Shown here: positions 35,954-45,573 of the stretch, piece by piece
How positions within the stretch are numbered: the stretch's first letter is position 1
How the letters are laid out: every line of letters starts with the position of its first letter
Assembly (NCBI RefSeq): GCF_015767245.1
Contig: NZ_JADOTV010000020.1
Location: forward strand, 1-64,000
Reading direction: 5' to 3'
Source of the DNA: Aureivirga sp. CE67
Lineage (GTDB): Bacteria; Bacteroidota; Bacteroidia; Flavobacteriales; Flavobacteriaceae
Length of the DNA stretch: 64,000 nucleotides
Program-made: the position numbers and the translations under genes
The notes under the pieces: model-generated
What the model was told of the DNA's origin: nothing
The model's input: the letters and a program-made list of their open reading frames with translations, nothing else
Database searches by the model: none

Positions 35954-35997
35954 TTTCATTGGGTTTTCTATTTTAAAGTTAACAACAATTGATGTTT

Positions 35998-36028
35998 AAC
36001 CAGAGGATTTTATTCTCTGGTTTTTTTT
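35998..36028 (+). terminator. Terminator of the lipoprotein gene
   Basis: AACCAGAG / CTCTGGTT with a nine-base loop and T-run, 45 bases after the stop. The ~200 AT-rich bases after it hold no visible gene. Confidence 0.85.
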
Positions 36029-36225
36029 GTTTTAGACTTATCCTTTTTATTTATATTCAGGCAAGAGTAATTCTTAATTAAGAATTTATTCATGACATGT
36101 TATTACCAAAAATTTAATCATATACCCTACCTCTCTTTTCTTCATTCTCTTATTTTAATTAAAAACATCAATAATATAAAAAAGGATTCTATTTAAAATG
36201 TTGATAAAAGCTAAATATTAGAAAC

Positions 36226-36262
36226 AAAAAAAGCTCTTGATTTTCATCAAGAGCTTTTTTTG
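36226..36262. terminator. Terminator at the end of the gldKLMN operon
   Basis: A-run, AGCTCTTGA, TTTTCA loop, TCAAGAGCT, T-run. It is symmetrical and stands 19 bases after the gldN stop, so it serves the gld operon on the minus strand. Confidence 0.85.
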
Positions 36263-36280
36263 AATTGGAAAAGTTTTATA

Positions 36281-37189
36281 TTAATAACTCCACATATCGT
36301 GTTCTTTACTACGAATCTCATCTTTAATACGATCAGACTCTAAAACTTGGAATAATGAATTTCCTCTTACATAATCACGAACATCTCTGTTTCCATAAAC
36401 ATTCTCTGATCTGTAAATGATTCCATTAAATCTACGAGCATTTAATAAATGATCATAAGAAATTGGATATGCTGAATTCTTTTCATTGAAAGCTTTAGCA
36501 TTGTGTAAAACATATCTTGCATCTGGATAATATACCCAGAATAAAGGTAATTTTTCACTTTCACCTAACTCATCCTCTTTCCCAAGAGTCTGAACATCAG
36601 GTGTTACAGGAGCTAATCCAATTAAACGATACTTTAACTCACCTTGTCTTTTGTCAAAGTACCAAACTCCTCTAATTTGGAATCCTACAACGTGTCTTGA
36701 TTCTAAGTTATATGTATCAACATAATCTCTAATATCAGCATTTGGATCTTCGTTTAATAAGTCAATTGCATAATCAGATGTATCAATACGAACTAATTTC
36801 TCATCAATTTCTTTGATAGTCATTGAAGTTGTAAAATAAGAATCATCATAGATTTTAGTAACCTTTCCTTGACGGATTCCTTTTAATAAAGTATCATATA
36901 ATGATCTTCTGTCTGAAGAAATATTATTAGTATCTACTGGGTAGTACAATGGTAAATTGATTCTTTCATTTAAATCAATATATTCCCATGTTACTTTAGA
37001 CCATAATAAATCTCTATCATCTACGAAACCATATTCTAATGGGTTATCGTTATTATCAGCATCTTTTTGCTGTTGTGTTTTCTTTCCGATTTCTTCTGGA
37101 GACGTAGCATTCAATAAATTTGATTGTGCACTAGCAATACCTGTTGTAAATAATGCTACTGCTGCTACTGTAAAACTCTTCCAATTCAT
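36281..37189 (-). CDS. gldN: Gliding motility / T9SS ring protein GldN
   Basis: This 302-residue exported protein (signal cut near GIASAQ) is the last gene of gldKLMN. GldN (PorN) forms a periplasmic ring with GldK and is needed for T9SS assembly. Family-typical stretches include DDRDLLWSKVTWEYIDLNERINLPLYYP, GIRQGKVTKIYDDSYF and the region FWVYYPDARYVLHNAKAFNEKN. It starts 21 bases after gldM. Confidence 0.95.
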   Translation of the reverse strand: MNWKSFTVAAVALFTTGIASAQSNLLNATSPEEIGKKTQQQKDADNNDNPLEYGFVDDRDLLWSKVTWEYIDLNERINLPLYYPVDTNNISSDRRSLYDTLLKGIRQGKVTKIYDDSYFTTSMTIKEIDEKLVRIDTSDYAIDLLNEDPNADIRDYVDTYNLESRHVVGFQIRGVWYFDKRQGELKYRLIGLAPVTPDVQTLGKEDELGESEKLPLFWVYYPDARYVLHNAKAFNEKNSAYPISYDHLLNARRFNGIIYRSENVYGNRDVRDYVRGNSLFQVLESDRIKDEIRSKEHDMWSY

Positions 37190-37210
37190 GATATACTATA
37201 TTTTTAATTA

Positions 37211-38752
37211 TTATTGTAAAGTTACAACTAAAGGAGTTGCTTCCTTAACCTTAATCGCTCCTCCTGCCATTTTAGATTTAACTCCAAAAATCATTACTGT
37301 ACTTCCAGGTTTAGCTCTCTTTAAAGCTTTCTTAGCTTTTGCATTTAATTTATTTCCATTTACTAAGATTGTATTTTGACCTTCAATCTTAATTTTGAAA
37401 CTATTTGTTGTCAATTTAACATCAAAATCAAAGTCAGGAATCATTGCTTCAACTGTAGCTTTTTCTAAACTAGACTTTGGTAATTTAATTGCATCAAATT
37501 GCCCTCTAATTGTAGCACCTGGTTTTGGAACATTTTTAATTCTAAATACAGAAGTTGAAGAAACTTTCTTTCCACTTGGCAGAGTACCTGAAGCAACAAT
37601 TTTCACTTCTTTTCCTTGTCCTGGATTTAAAATATATTTTCCGTTTCCAGATCCTTTCTTTAATCCTGGAGCAGAAACATTTACTTTGTTATCTGGTAAT
37701 CCTGGAATTGAAATAGACATTGGGTTGTTTAATCCACGGTATACAACATTCATTTTATCAGCTGAAATTACAGCACTTCCTGGCTCAGGAATTACAGAAT
37801 ATTTTCCTCCTGTGATTGGAATCTTAATTTCTTTTCCATCTTCCATGAAGAAAAACTCTCCTTTTAATTCTTTTTCACCAACTCCACCAGCAGATCCACT
37901 TAACATAACCTGACCAGCTTTGATATTTTTCTTATCAACAGTTGCACCGTTAATAACAACTTTAGAAGCTGTTAAGTTAGGATCGTTTTTACCAAGAACG
38001 ATTTTTCCTGATAATTGCTCTCCTGGGTAATATGCAGACTTGTCAAAAACAACCATTGCATCAAACTTAGTTAAAGATGCAGAACTAGCTAAACTTGTTC
38101 CTAATAAAGTTGATAAAATTTCAGACTCTGTATTCTTAATATCAGATTGCATTTGCTCGATATTAGCTAAAGTAGTAATTAAAGGAAACCCTTCATATCT
38201 ACTCTTAATCCAATCGATTTTTAATCCTTCTTTTTCTGTTGGAGAAGTATCAAAACGTTTTTCAACATTCTTTACAATTGGAGCATACTTAGGTGCTGTC
38301 AATAAAGCCGAAACGTTTGTTCTATAATCATTAATTTGCTTTAAAAACTCTTCACCGTTTTTATTAGGTTTATCAGCTGTAAAGAAATAAGCATCCACTT
38401 TGTCCGTTCCGTCCATAGCTTCATAATTCTTCTTATCTTCTAAATCTGCTGTTAATTTATCCTCTAATCCTTCTAAATATGCATAAAATTCTTTTGAATA
38501 ATTAGCTACTTTCTCAGCAGTCTTATAAGAATCTCCATATTCTCCTGGTTGCTCTTCAGCTTTCTGCTTTAAATGCGCTAAAGCATCTTGATTTTTCGTA
38601 ATTGCATCATTGTTAAGGTCTACTAATTTTTCTTTCATAAACCCGAATGCCGAAAGTACTTCTTTTGACATATTCATCGCTAACATCGAGATGAATACTA
38701 AGTACATAAGGTTCACCATTTTCTGCCTTGGTGATAATTTACCTCCTGCCAT
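37211..38752 (-). CDS. gldM: Gliding motility / T9SS motor protein GldM
   Basis: This 513-residue inner-membrane protein has a short cytoplasmic start (MAGGKLSPRQKMVNLMYLVF), one transmembrane helix (about 13-32) and a long periplasmic part with four domains. The start KLSPRQKMVNLMYLVFISMLAMN is hallmark GldM. With GldL it forms the proton-driven rotary motor that powers gliding and secretion. The periplasmic end should contact the GldK/N ring. Confidence 0.96.
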   Translation of the reverse strand: MAGGKLSPRQKMVNLMYLVFISMLAMNMSKEVLSAFGFMKEKLVDLNNDAITKNQDALAHLKQKAEEQPGEYGDSYKTAEKVANYSKEFYAYLEGLEDKLTADLEDKKNYEAMDGTDKVDAYFFTADKPNKNGEEFLKQINDYRTNVSALLTAPKYAPIVKNVEKRFDTSPTEKEGLKIDWIKSRYEGFPLITTLANIEQMQSDIKNTESEILSTLLGTSLASSASLTKFDAMVVFDKSAYYPGEQLSGKIVLGKNDPNLTASKVVINGATVDKKNIKAGQVMLSGSAGGVGEKELKGEFFFMEDGKEIKIPITGGKYSVIPEPGSAVISADKMNVVYRGLNNPMSISIPGLPDNKVNVSAPGLKKGSGNGKYILNPGQGKEVKIVASGTLPSGKKVSSTSVFRIKNVPKPGATIRGQFDAIKLPKSSLEKATVEAMIPDFDFDVKLTTNSFKIKIEGQNTILVNGNKLNAKAKKALKRAKPGSTVMIFGVKSKMAGGAIKVKEATPLVVTLQ

Positions 38753-38822
38753 AATTTAATTAGTTAGTTTTAAAATTTTTAATTTGTTTATAAAATCGTT
38801 GTTTTGTTTTAAAAAAAACTAA

Positions 38823-39473
38823 TTAACGAGAAGTCATTGCTGATAACATTCCTCCGTAAACTCCGTTTAATGAAGAAAGGTTAGTAGCTAATGATTCCAT
38901 TTGCTCTTTTAATTTTCCAGCGTTATCTGCAACTGAAGCATTGATCTCAGCTTGTCTTGAAGCGCTTTCTAATTGTACTTTATATAAGTTATTTAAAGAT
39001 TCCATTTGGTTAGCAGCTAAAGATAATTGCTCGCTATATTTAGATGTAGCAGCGATTGAATCTACAGCTGGTTGGATGTTTTCAGCAGCACCTTTGAAGT
39101 TACGGATTGAATCTCCTAAACTCTTCATTAAGTTAGCATCTAATTGAGCGTCTTTTAACATATCATCTAATTTTTGAGATAACATTGATTGCTCGTTAGA
39201 TTGTGCAGCTTGTTGAGCTTCTCTTTCTTTTGCAGCTCCTCCAGCTAATTCTGGGTATACTAAAGTCCAGTCTAATTCTTCTTCAACAGGTTCAAATGCA
39301 GAAATTGCGAAAATTAATGCCTCTGTTACTAGTCCGATTGTTAACATCACCCCTCCTGTGATAGGTCCGAATTTTAAGTGTAAGATTTTGAATAAAGCTC
39401 CGATAATTACAATTGAGGCTCCTAATCCGTATGCCATATTCATTAATTTCTTACCTGCTTTTGACTTTGCCAT
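38823..39473 (-). CDS. gldL: Gliding motility / T9SS motor protein GldL
   Basis: This 216-residue protein has two transmembrane helices (about 10-30 and 36-55) with the family-typical YGLGASIVIIGALFKILHLKFGP and a glutamate in the second helix (LVTEALIFAISAFEP). A long cytoplasmic coiled-coil domain follows. The intramembrane Glu is the presumed proton-carrying residue, as known for GldL. It sits 59 bases after gldK and 70 bases before gldM. Confidence 0.95.
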   Translation of the reverse strand: MAKSKAGKKLMNMAYGLGASIVIIGALFKILHLKFGPITGGVMLTIGLVTEALIFAISAFEPVEEELDWTLVYPELAGGAAKEREAQQAAQSNEQSMLSQKLDDMLKDAQLDANLMKSLGDSIRNFKGAAENIQPAVDSIAATSKYSEQLSLAANQMESLNNLYKVQLESASRQAEINASVADNAGKLKEQMESLATNLSSLNGVYGGMLSAMTSR

Positions 39474-39532
39474 AATTTTTAAAATTTAAGTTAGTTAATT
39501 ATTTGGGTTTAATTTAAAGTATTATTTTTCTA

Positions 39533-40900
39533 TTATTTATCTCCTTTTAAGCTTGTTCCTAAGTAATCTTGAACAGTTCTGAATCCGATATAACTACGAG
39601 CTGAATCAGCGTATTCGAAATCACGAGTTGAAACCTCTAAGAAGTAAGCAACATCTTTCCAAGATCCTCCTCTAATAGCTTTTCTCTTATTGTGTCTATC
39701 TTCAACGTTTGGATTCATTGTAGACTCTAAGTAATAAGCTTGATCAACATAAGCTGAATTTGTCCACTCAGAAACATTTCCTGCCATGTTATATAATCCA
39801 TAGTGATTTGGGTGGTATGCTTTAGCTTCCATAGTATATAAAGCATTATCTACTGCATAATCTCCACGACTTGGTTTAAAGTTTGCTAAGAAACATCCTT
39901 GATCACTTGTAGTGTAAGATGTACCCCATGGGAATGTAGCATAGTCAATTCCTCCACGAGCAGCATACTCCCACTCAGCCTCAGTTGGTAATCTGAAGAA
40001 AGGAACTTTACTTGCTTTTTTCTTACCTTTTAAATAGTCATTTTTCTTTTTAGTTCTCCAGCTACAAAATGCTTTTGCTTGCCCCCAGTTAACTCCTACT
40101 ACTGGATAATCAGCGTAAGCTTGGTGGAAGAAATAATCTTGGTGCATTGGATCATTGTAAGAATATTTGAAATCTTTAATCCATACTGTAGTATCTGGAT
40201 AAACTTGTACAGTTTCATGAATAATGTGCTCTGATCTTTTTCCCTTAGATCTTGCAGCTGATTCTACATCTAAATAAGAATATTTAAATTTTAACATGTT
40301 AGCATCTAACATTCTTCTACCATCAAAACTCTCTTCGATTGGTAAATACATAGAATCCATTACTTCTGTATAATATTGATCTGGGAATTCTGTAGTATTC
40401 CAAATTAAATCTTCATCCCAGTTTAAGAATCTACCTTGAGTTGGTGAATTGATATCTCCTAAACTTCCGTAGTTCTCTAACATATATTTTTCATATGGAG
40501 TAGCATCTGCTGTATCAGCTGCTAAGAATTGATAATCTTCTAAGATTGTCCCTTCTCCTTCTCCTCCGTTCATTTCATCAGCTAAGATCGCTAATTTAGT
40601 TCTGATGATAGAATCACGAACCCAAAAAACGAATTCTTTATACTCACTGTTAGTAATTTCTGTTTCATCCATATAGAATGGTCTAACAGTTACTGTTCTT
40701 GCTGGTGTATTAAGCGCTCCAGCAATATCCTCATCTTGTTTACCCATTGTAAATGCTCCTCCTGGAATAAAAGTCATTCCATATGGTTTTTCCCCAATCC
40801 ATTTAGTTTTGGTTTGAGCTCCTACAAGCTCACCTTTGTCGCTTGAACCACAACTAAAAGCTACTACAACGAGTAACATGTAAAACGCTATTTTCTTCAT
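39533..40900 (-). CDS. gldK: Gliding motility / T9SS lipoprotein GldK
   Basis: This 455-residue outer-membrane lipoprotein has lipobox VVAFSC (Cys17). It has a formylglycine-generating-enzyme-like fold: MTFIPGGAFTMGKQDED, DETEITNSEYKEFV, YPVVGVNWGQAKAFCSWRTKK, FRLPTEAEWEYAARGG, GLYNMAGNVSEWTN, IRGGSWKD, GFRTVQDYLG. The catalytic cysteines of FGE are not kept. It forms a ring with GldN. It opens the gldKLMN operon. Confidence 0.96.
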   Translation of the reverse strand: MKKIAFYMLLVVVAFSCGSSDKGELVGAQTKTKWIGEKPYGMTFIPGGAFTMGKQDEDIAGALNTPARTVTVRPFYMDETEITNSEYKEFVFWVRDSIIRTKLAILADEMNGGEGEGTILEDYQFLAADTADATPYEKYMLENYGSLGDINSPTQGRFLNWDEDLIWNTTEFPDQYYTEVMDSMYLPIEESFDGRRMLDANMLKFKYSYLDVESAARSKGKRSEHIIHETVQVYPDTTVWIKDFKYSYNDPMHQDYFFHQAYADYPVVGVNWGQAKAFCSWRTKKKNDYLKGKKKASKVPFFRLPTEAEWEYAARGGIDYATFPWGTSYTTSDQGCFLANFKPSRGDYAVDNALYTMEAKAYHPNHYGLYNMAGNVSEWTNSAYVDQAYYLESTMNPNVEDRHNKRKAIRGGSWKDVAYFLEVSTRDFEYADSARSYIGFRTVQDYLGTSLKGDK

Positions 40901-41051
40901 AATTATAATTTATCTTTTCTAAAAGTGCGTAAACCTATAAATTTTTTTAATAAAAAGCAATTCTTTTTATATACTTCTTTTAAAACATTATTCTTATTTT
41001 TTATGTTATATCTTTAACAAACTATAAATTAAAACGTTAAAATTATCCTAT

Positions 41052-42212
41052 TTATTTTAATCTTTTGTAAGATTTATACAATCTTTCAGGTATTTCATTT
41101 TTGTTTGCCAATAAATAATCCTGATAGGTACAAGGTATTAACGTATTTTTTCGCTCATTAGTATTTTTTGTCAAAGATATTTCCATCCACCAACGTCCAC
41201 TTTTTTGACTTTTATAAAAATTAAACTCCTCATTATCAACAAGTACAATGAATTTTTGATAATTCTCCAATGAGGTGTAAGGGAAGTCTTGAGCCCTTAA
41301 ATTTACCCCTTCAATAAAGTACCAAATAATCTGAGAAATTAGTTCTGCCGTGAACAATCGTGTGTCAAAAATACTATTATATTCGAAAATTCCAAAAGAA
41401 CTTACACGATCACTTATTCCCGCATATCTTGAAACTTTACAAATCTCATCTCCATAAAATCCGTTAATCCCAGCATTTGCGTTACCTGGTGCATCAGAAG
41501 CCCTAACACTTGATATATCAATGCTTACAATATCCGAATCTCTAAAAACTAGCTCTGCAACTTGAAAATCTGAAATAATTTCACCAATTCTATACGTTTC
41601 AAAATTCATCGATTCAAATAATTCTATCTCATCTTGCGAATTATAATAGGTTTGATATCCAAGATTAGCAAAATTGTAAAGATTATTCGGTTTTTCTGTG
41701 ATTATCTTTTTTAAATATGATTTAGAATTTATCTCAGAATTCACCAATCCAAAGTCAAATCTTGAATCTACTACCGCCAAATTCACACCTTTTGTTATAC
41801 CTTTATATATATTATACATAGAATAAGTCAAATCATGCCCTCCTCCTATTACAATTGGTATAATTTCATCTGAAATTAAAGTAGATAGAATAATCTCTAA
41901 AGCAAAACAAGTATCCTCATAAGTTTCTCCTTGTTTTAAAGTTCCTAAATCTACTATTTTTGCATTCCAGTTTCCATAATGTAGTTGATATAATTTTTGA
42001 CGAATTTTATCTACTTCCTCTCCATTCCCTTCATTCCCTATAGATTTTCTCTGCTCATTAACACCAATAATCGCAATCTTCACTCCTTCTAAACTCGGAA
42101 TTCCATTAGCTTTTGTGTGAACTTCAATGCTATTGAAAAATGAATTTAAAGTTGCATTTGATTGAATGTCAAACAATCGTTCATCTACAGGTGTTAAATA
42201 TTCAAAATTCAT
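41052..42212 (-). CDS. Arginase/formimidoylglutamase-fold protein, probably inactive
   Basis: This 386-residue protein has the ureohydrolase fold. The first metal motif is kept (GGGHDLTYS, His126). The normal DAHxD reads DSRFD at 149-153, so the metal-binding His is Arg151. The normal DxD is DIS at 232-234, so one Asp is Ser. Two of six manganese ligands are therefore lost. It is annotated as formimidoylglutamase (HutG) by similarity in related genomes, but this copy is likely a pseudoenzyme. It lies upstream of gldK on the same strand with a 151-base gap. Confidence 0.75.
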   Translation of the reverse strand: MNFEYLTPVDERLFDIQSNATLNSFFNSIEVHTKANGIPSLEGVKIAIIGVNEQRKSIGNEGNGEEVDKIRQKLYQLHYGNWNAKIVDLGTLKQGETYEDTCFALEIILSTLISDEIIPIVIGGGHDLTYSMYNIYKGITKGVNLAVVDSRFDFGLVNSEINSKSYLKKIITEKPNNLYNFANLGYQTYYNSQDEIELFESMNFETYRIGEIISDFQVAELVFRDSDIVSIDISSVRASDAPGNANAGINGFYGDEICKVSRYAGISDRVSSFGIFEYNSIFDTRLFTAELISQIIWYFIEGVNLRAQDFPYTSLENYQKFIVLVDNEEFNFYKSQKSGRWWMEISLTKNTNERKNTLIPCTYQDYLLANKNEIPERLYKSYKRLK

Positions 42213-42425
42213 AATTATTATATTAACTATTCATCTATCTTCAAAAAATAAAAGCCCTAATATACAAACTAAACATTATTAATGTTTAATTTTTGTTAAT
42301 TTATTTTAACACACTAATAATCATAACATTTAAGCATATAGTTTTGATAATCAAAATTTGTTTTCATTAAGGTTTCTTTATTTAAAATAATAGTTTTTTA
42401 TTTGATTCAAAATTTATTCATAAAA

Positions 42426-43055
42426 ATGGCCGCACCAAACAAAAACAAAATTTTTCCAATTCCGAACTATAATAAGCTATGTTTCCTAAAAAATCTGGTA
42501 AAAAACCCAAATATTGAGATTGGAGATTATACTTATTACGACGATTTTGAGAATGTAGACAACTTTGAGAAGAATATTAAATATCATTTTGACTTTATTG
42601 GCGATAAATTAATCATCGGAAAATTCTGCATGATCGCATCAGATGTGAAATTTATCATGAATGGAGGAAATCATTTAACAGAAAGTATTTCTGCTTATCC
42701 TTTTGCTATTTTTGGAAATGATTGGCAAAATGCTATGGACGGAAAAAATTACCCGACAAAAGGAGATACTATTATAGGTAATGATGTTTGGCTTGGACAC
42801 AATGTAACCATCATGCCTGGAATAAAAATTGGAGATGGAGCTATTATTGCAACAAATACAACAGTTACCAAAGATGTTTCTCCTTATAGTATTATAGGTG
42901 GAAATCCTGGAAAAGTAATAAAAAAACGATTTTCTGAAGAAAACATCGAATTACTTCTTCAAATAAAATGGTGGAATTGGGAAATAGAAAAAATTACTGA
43001 AAACGTTCAACTTCTAACAAGTAATGATTTTGAAAAATTAAAACAATTACTTTAA
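42426..43055 (+). CDS. Vat-type streptogramin A O-acetyltransferase family protein
   Basis: I choose the ATG at 42426 (209 residues); the TTG at 42402 is upstream. The protein is a left-handed beta-helix acyltransferase with hexapeptide repeats. The series YHFDFIGDKLIIGKFCMIASDVKFIMNGGNH, then IGNDVWLGHNVTIMPGIKIGDGAIIA and YSIIGGNPGKVIKKRFSEENIE, matches VatA/VatD closely. His83 in NGGNH is the catalytic residue. Vat enzymes acetylate streptogramin A antibiotics. Other xenobiotic acetyltransferases (CatB-type) are possible. It is single-gene, and its stop overlaps the convergent AAA gene by four bases. Confidence 0.82.
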   Translation: MAAPNKNKIFPIPNYNKLCFLKNLVKNPNIEIGDYTYYDDFENVDNFEKNIKYHFDFIGDKLIIGKFCMIASDVKFIMNGGNHLTESISAYPFAIFGNDWQNAMDGKNYPTKGDTIIGNDVWLGHNVTIMPGIKIGDGAIIATNTTVTKDVSPYSIIGGNPGKVIKKRFSEENIELLLQIKWWNWEIEKITENVQLLTSNDFEKLKQLL

Positions 43056-43765
43056 ACCAAAACAGAAGAATACTCTAAAGTCTGTAAAATATTTTTCTTG
43101 ATTTCTTTTTGAAGATGCATTTTAGCCTCAGCATAAGAAACATCAAATAATTTTGGAATCTGATTATATTCTTTAGGATAGTTTTCCATTTCTTTTTGAT
43201 AAAAAGCTTCTAATTGTTCTTTGTTAGGAGCTTTGTATTCCAATTTCATATCAAATCTTCTCAAAAGAGCTTCATCAATTACATGGATCTGATTTGTTGC
43301 CGCTATCAAAATTGCTGTAGAAGGTAAATAATCGATTAATTGTAAAATTGAATTTACAACTCGCTTCATCTCTCCACTATCCGAATTATCATAATCACGA
43401 ATTTTCCCAAGAGAATCAAATTCATCAAAAAACAAAACAGCTTTTTCTCTTTCTGCTCTTTTAAATAAATGTGTGATATTTTTTGCTGTTTCACCCAGTT
43501 TTGCAGAAACAATACTTCCAAGATTTACAATATAAAGTTTCTTGTTTAGGTGATTTGCAATAGCTTTGGCTGTCATGGTTTTTCCACAACCAGTTTTTCC
43601 ATGAAGAATAATCTTATTATTAATAGGTAAATTAAACTGATTCAAAGTTTCCAGATGTTCAAATTCTTTCAAAAGAACATCCATCTCTTCTTTTAATTCT
43701 TCACTAAAAGAAATTTCATTTAACTGAACCTTACTTCTATCAATGATGTATAACTCGTTTACCAT
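43052..43765 (-). CDS. Small AAA ATPase
   Basis: This 237-residue AAA-type ATPase has Walker A GKTGCGKTMTAKAIA, Walker B VLFFDEFDSLG, sensor 1 ILIAATNQ and arginine finger region ALLRRFDMKLEY. No protease or other domain is attached; the C-terminal part is helical. AAA proteins of this short form remodel protein partners. The partner is not evident. The gene overlaps the vat end by four bases on the other strand. Confidence 0.88.
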   Translation of the reverse strand: MVNELYIIDRSKVQLNEISFSEELKEEMDVLLKEFEHLETLNQFNLPINNKIILHGKTGCGKTMTAKAIANHLNKKLYIVNLGSIVSAKLGETAKNITHLFKRAEREKAVLFFDEFDSLGKIRDYDNSDSGEMKRVVNSILQLIDYLPSTAILIAATNQIHVIDEALLRRFDMKLEYKAPNKEQLEAFYQKEMENYPKEYNQIPKLFDVSYAEAKMHLQKEIKKNILQTLEYSSVLV

Positions 43766-43784
43766 AATAATAAAGATTAAAAAT

Positions 43785-43824
43785 TAAAAAAGCCACAAAC
43801 TTTACTGTCAAGTTTATGGCTTTT
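43785..43824 (-). terminator. Terminator of tmRNA
   Basis: On the minus strand AAAAGCCATAAACTT, TGACAGT loop region, AAGTTTGTGGCTTTTTT with a T-run. It starts four bases after the tmRNA end. Confidence 0.85.
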
Positions 43825-43827
43825 CTG

Positions 43828-44223
43828 TGGAGACGGAGGGAATCGAACCCTCGTCCAAACAAGCAATCTCAATGCTTTCTACATGCTTAGTTCTTGTTTA
43901 ATTTTCGAAATAATGCTGACCAAAAACCGCCCACATTATCCTTAGTTTCTTAATTTTCGGAAAAACATCGAAACTATATTTTTCCTATGTCTACTTTTAC
44001 GATGTCTCTATTAGAACCGCGGTGGACCAGCGCTGCTCTGAGACATTTAGCTTTCGCATCTAATGCGACGAGGCTTGAATCTTACTGATATTCAGATTAT
44101 TAAGCAGCTAAAGAGAAAGTGTTGTCTCCGTTTACTTGTTTGAAACCAAGATTTACGAGAATTGTTTCCTGTCTCGACATGCTTACATTTCAACTGACCT
44201 CGCTGTCAAAACCAGTCGTCCCC
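43828..44223 (-). ncRNA. ssrA: Transfer-messenger RNA
   Basis: The 396-nt RNA starts GGGGACG-ACTGGTTTTGACAG and ends CGTCTCC-A, the two ends forming a seven-base-pair acceptor stem with one G-U. The T-arm GGTTCGATTCC is at the 3' end; CCA is not encoded (ACAG follows). The tag frame is at 44100-44129 on the minus strand: resume codon GGA, then GDNTFSLAA and TAA TAA. It rescues stalled ribosomes. It reads away from the dehydrogenase gene. Confidence 0.96.
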
Positions 44224-44239
44224 TAAAACTAATGGGATG

Positions 44240-44247
44240 CAAATGTA
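44240..44247 (-). promoter_or_regulatory. Probable tmRNA -7 box
   Basis: On the minus strand TACATTTG matches TAnnTTTG exactly and lies 16 bases before the mature 5' end, so a short 5' leader would be trimmed. Confidence 0.6.
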
Positions 44248-44331
44248 GTAAAAAAATTGTTAATAATATCACTTGTTAATTGAAATTAATATAGATACCT
44301 TCGCAAGGATAAATCAGATTAGTTAGTAAAT

Positions 44332-45552
44332 ATGAAAATTGCAATTATTAAAGAACGCAAAAACCCACCAGACAGAAGAGTTGTATTTTCGCCAAAGAAG
44401 TGTAAAGAACTTCAAGAAAAATACGAAAATCTAGAAATCGTGGTTGAAAGTTCTGATATCAGAGTTTTTAGTGATGAAGCTTATGAAAAAGAAGGAATAA
44501 ACATTGTATCAGATGTTTCTGACTGTGATGTAATGCTTGGAGTTAAAGAAGTTCCAATCGATGCGTTAATTCCTAATAAAAAGTATTTTTTCTTTTCTCA
44601 CACAATTAAAAAACAACCTTACAACAGAGGTTTGTTACAAGCAATTTTAGAGAAAAACATAAGCCTTTTTGATCATGAAGTTCTGACAAATGAAAAAGAG
44701 CAAAGAGTTGTTGCATTTGGAAGATATGCCGGAATTGTAGGGGCTTACAATGGATTTAGAGCTTGGGGATTAAAATTCAAAACTTTTGAAATGCCAAAAG
44801 CAGAGAATTTACCAAACCAAGAAGCTTTAATCAACGAATTAAAAAATATTTCTCTTCCAAACATCAAAATAGCACTTACAGGAAAAGGGCGTGTAGCCTC
44901 TGGAGCTAAAGAAATGTTAGACGGAATGGGAATGCGTGAGGTTTCTATCGAAGAGTACTTAACCCAAACTTTCGAAGAACCTGTTTACACTCAATTAGAT
45001 TCTTTAGACTACAACAAAAGAAAAGACGGACAAACATTACCTGTTCACGATTTCTACAATAACCCAACAGATTACGAAAGTGATTTCATGCGTTTTGCAG
45101 AAGTTTCAGATATGTATATCGCTGGTCATTTCTACGGAGATGATGCACCATTTATCTTTACAAGAGAAGATGCTAAAAAATCTAACTTCAAAATCAAAGT
45201 AGTAGCAGATATCAGTTGTGATATCGACGGGCCAGTAGCTTGTACGATCAAACCTTCTACAATTGCAGATCCTGTCTATGGATACAATGCAATTACAGAA
45301 AACGAAGATGATTACACAAAAGAAAATGTTATTGCAGTAATGGCTGTAGATAATCTTCCTTGCGAATTGCCAAATGATGCTTCTGTAGGATTTGGAGATA
45401 TGTTCGCAGAGCACGTTATTCCTGCATTTTTCGATAATGACACTTCAGGAATTTTACACCGAGCTTTAATGACTTCGGATAAAAAACTTACAGACAGATA
45501 CGCTTACCTTCAAGATTATGTTGATGGAAACGGACACGAAATTTTAGTATAA
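44332..45552 (+). CDS. Alanine/saccharopine dehydrogenase family protein
   Basis: This 406-residue NAD(P)-dependent enzyme has the N-terminal AlaDh/PNT domain MKIAIIKERKNPPDRRVVFSPKK, with substrate-binding Arg and Lys. FFFSHTIKKQPYNR and the central nucleotide-binding region IKIALTGKGRVASGAKEML follow. CDIDGPVACTIKPSTIADPVYGYN is closer to lysine-forming saccharopine dehydrogenase than to bacterial alanine dehydrogenase. The exact substrate is not clear. It is monocistronic with its own terminator. Confidence 0.82.
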   Translation: MKIAIIKERKNPPDRRVVFSPKKCKELQEKYENLEIVVESSDIRVFSDEAYEKEGINIVSDVSDCDVMLGVKEVPIDALIPNKKYFFFSHTIKKQPYNRGLLQAILEKNISLFDHEVLTNEKEQRVVAFGRYAGIVGAYNGFRAWGLKFKTFEMPKAENLPNQEALINELKNISLPNIKIALTGKGRVASGAKEMLDGMGMREVSIEEYLTQTFEEPVYTQLDSLDYNKRKDGQTLPVHDFYNNPTDYESDFMRFAEVSDMYIAGHFYGDDAPFIFTREDAKKSNFKIKVVADISCDIDGPVACTIKPSTIADPVYGYNAITENEDDYTKENVIAVMAVDNLPCELPNDASVGFGDMFAEHVIPAFFDNDTSGILHRALMTSDKKLTDRYAYLQDYVDGNGHEILV

Positions 45553-45573
45553 AACATACTTTATAAAAAACAG

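Noticed and set aside
37395-37913. 172-codon ORF opposite gldM
   Set aside because: It is a shadow frame antisense to a well-supported gene.
43828-43858. tRNA gene
   Set aside because: The T-arm-like sequence belongs to the 3' end of tmRNA; no anticodon arm is next to it.
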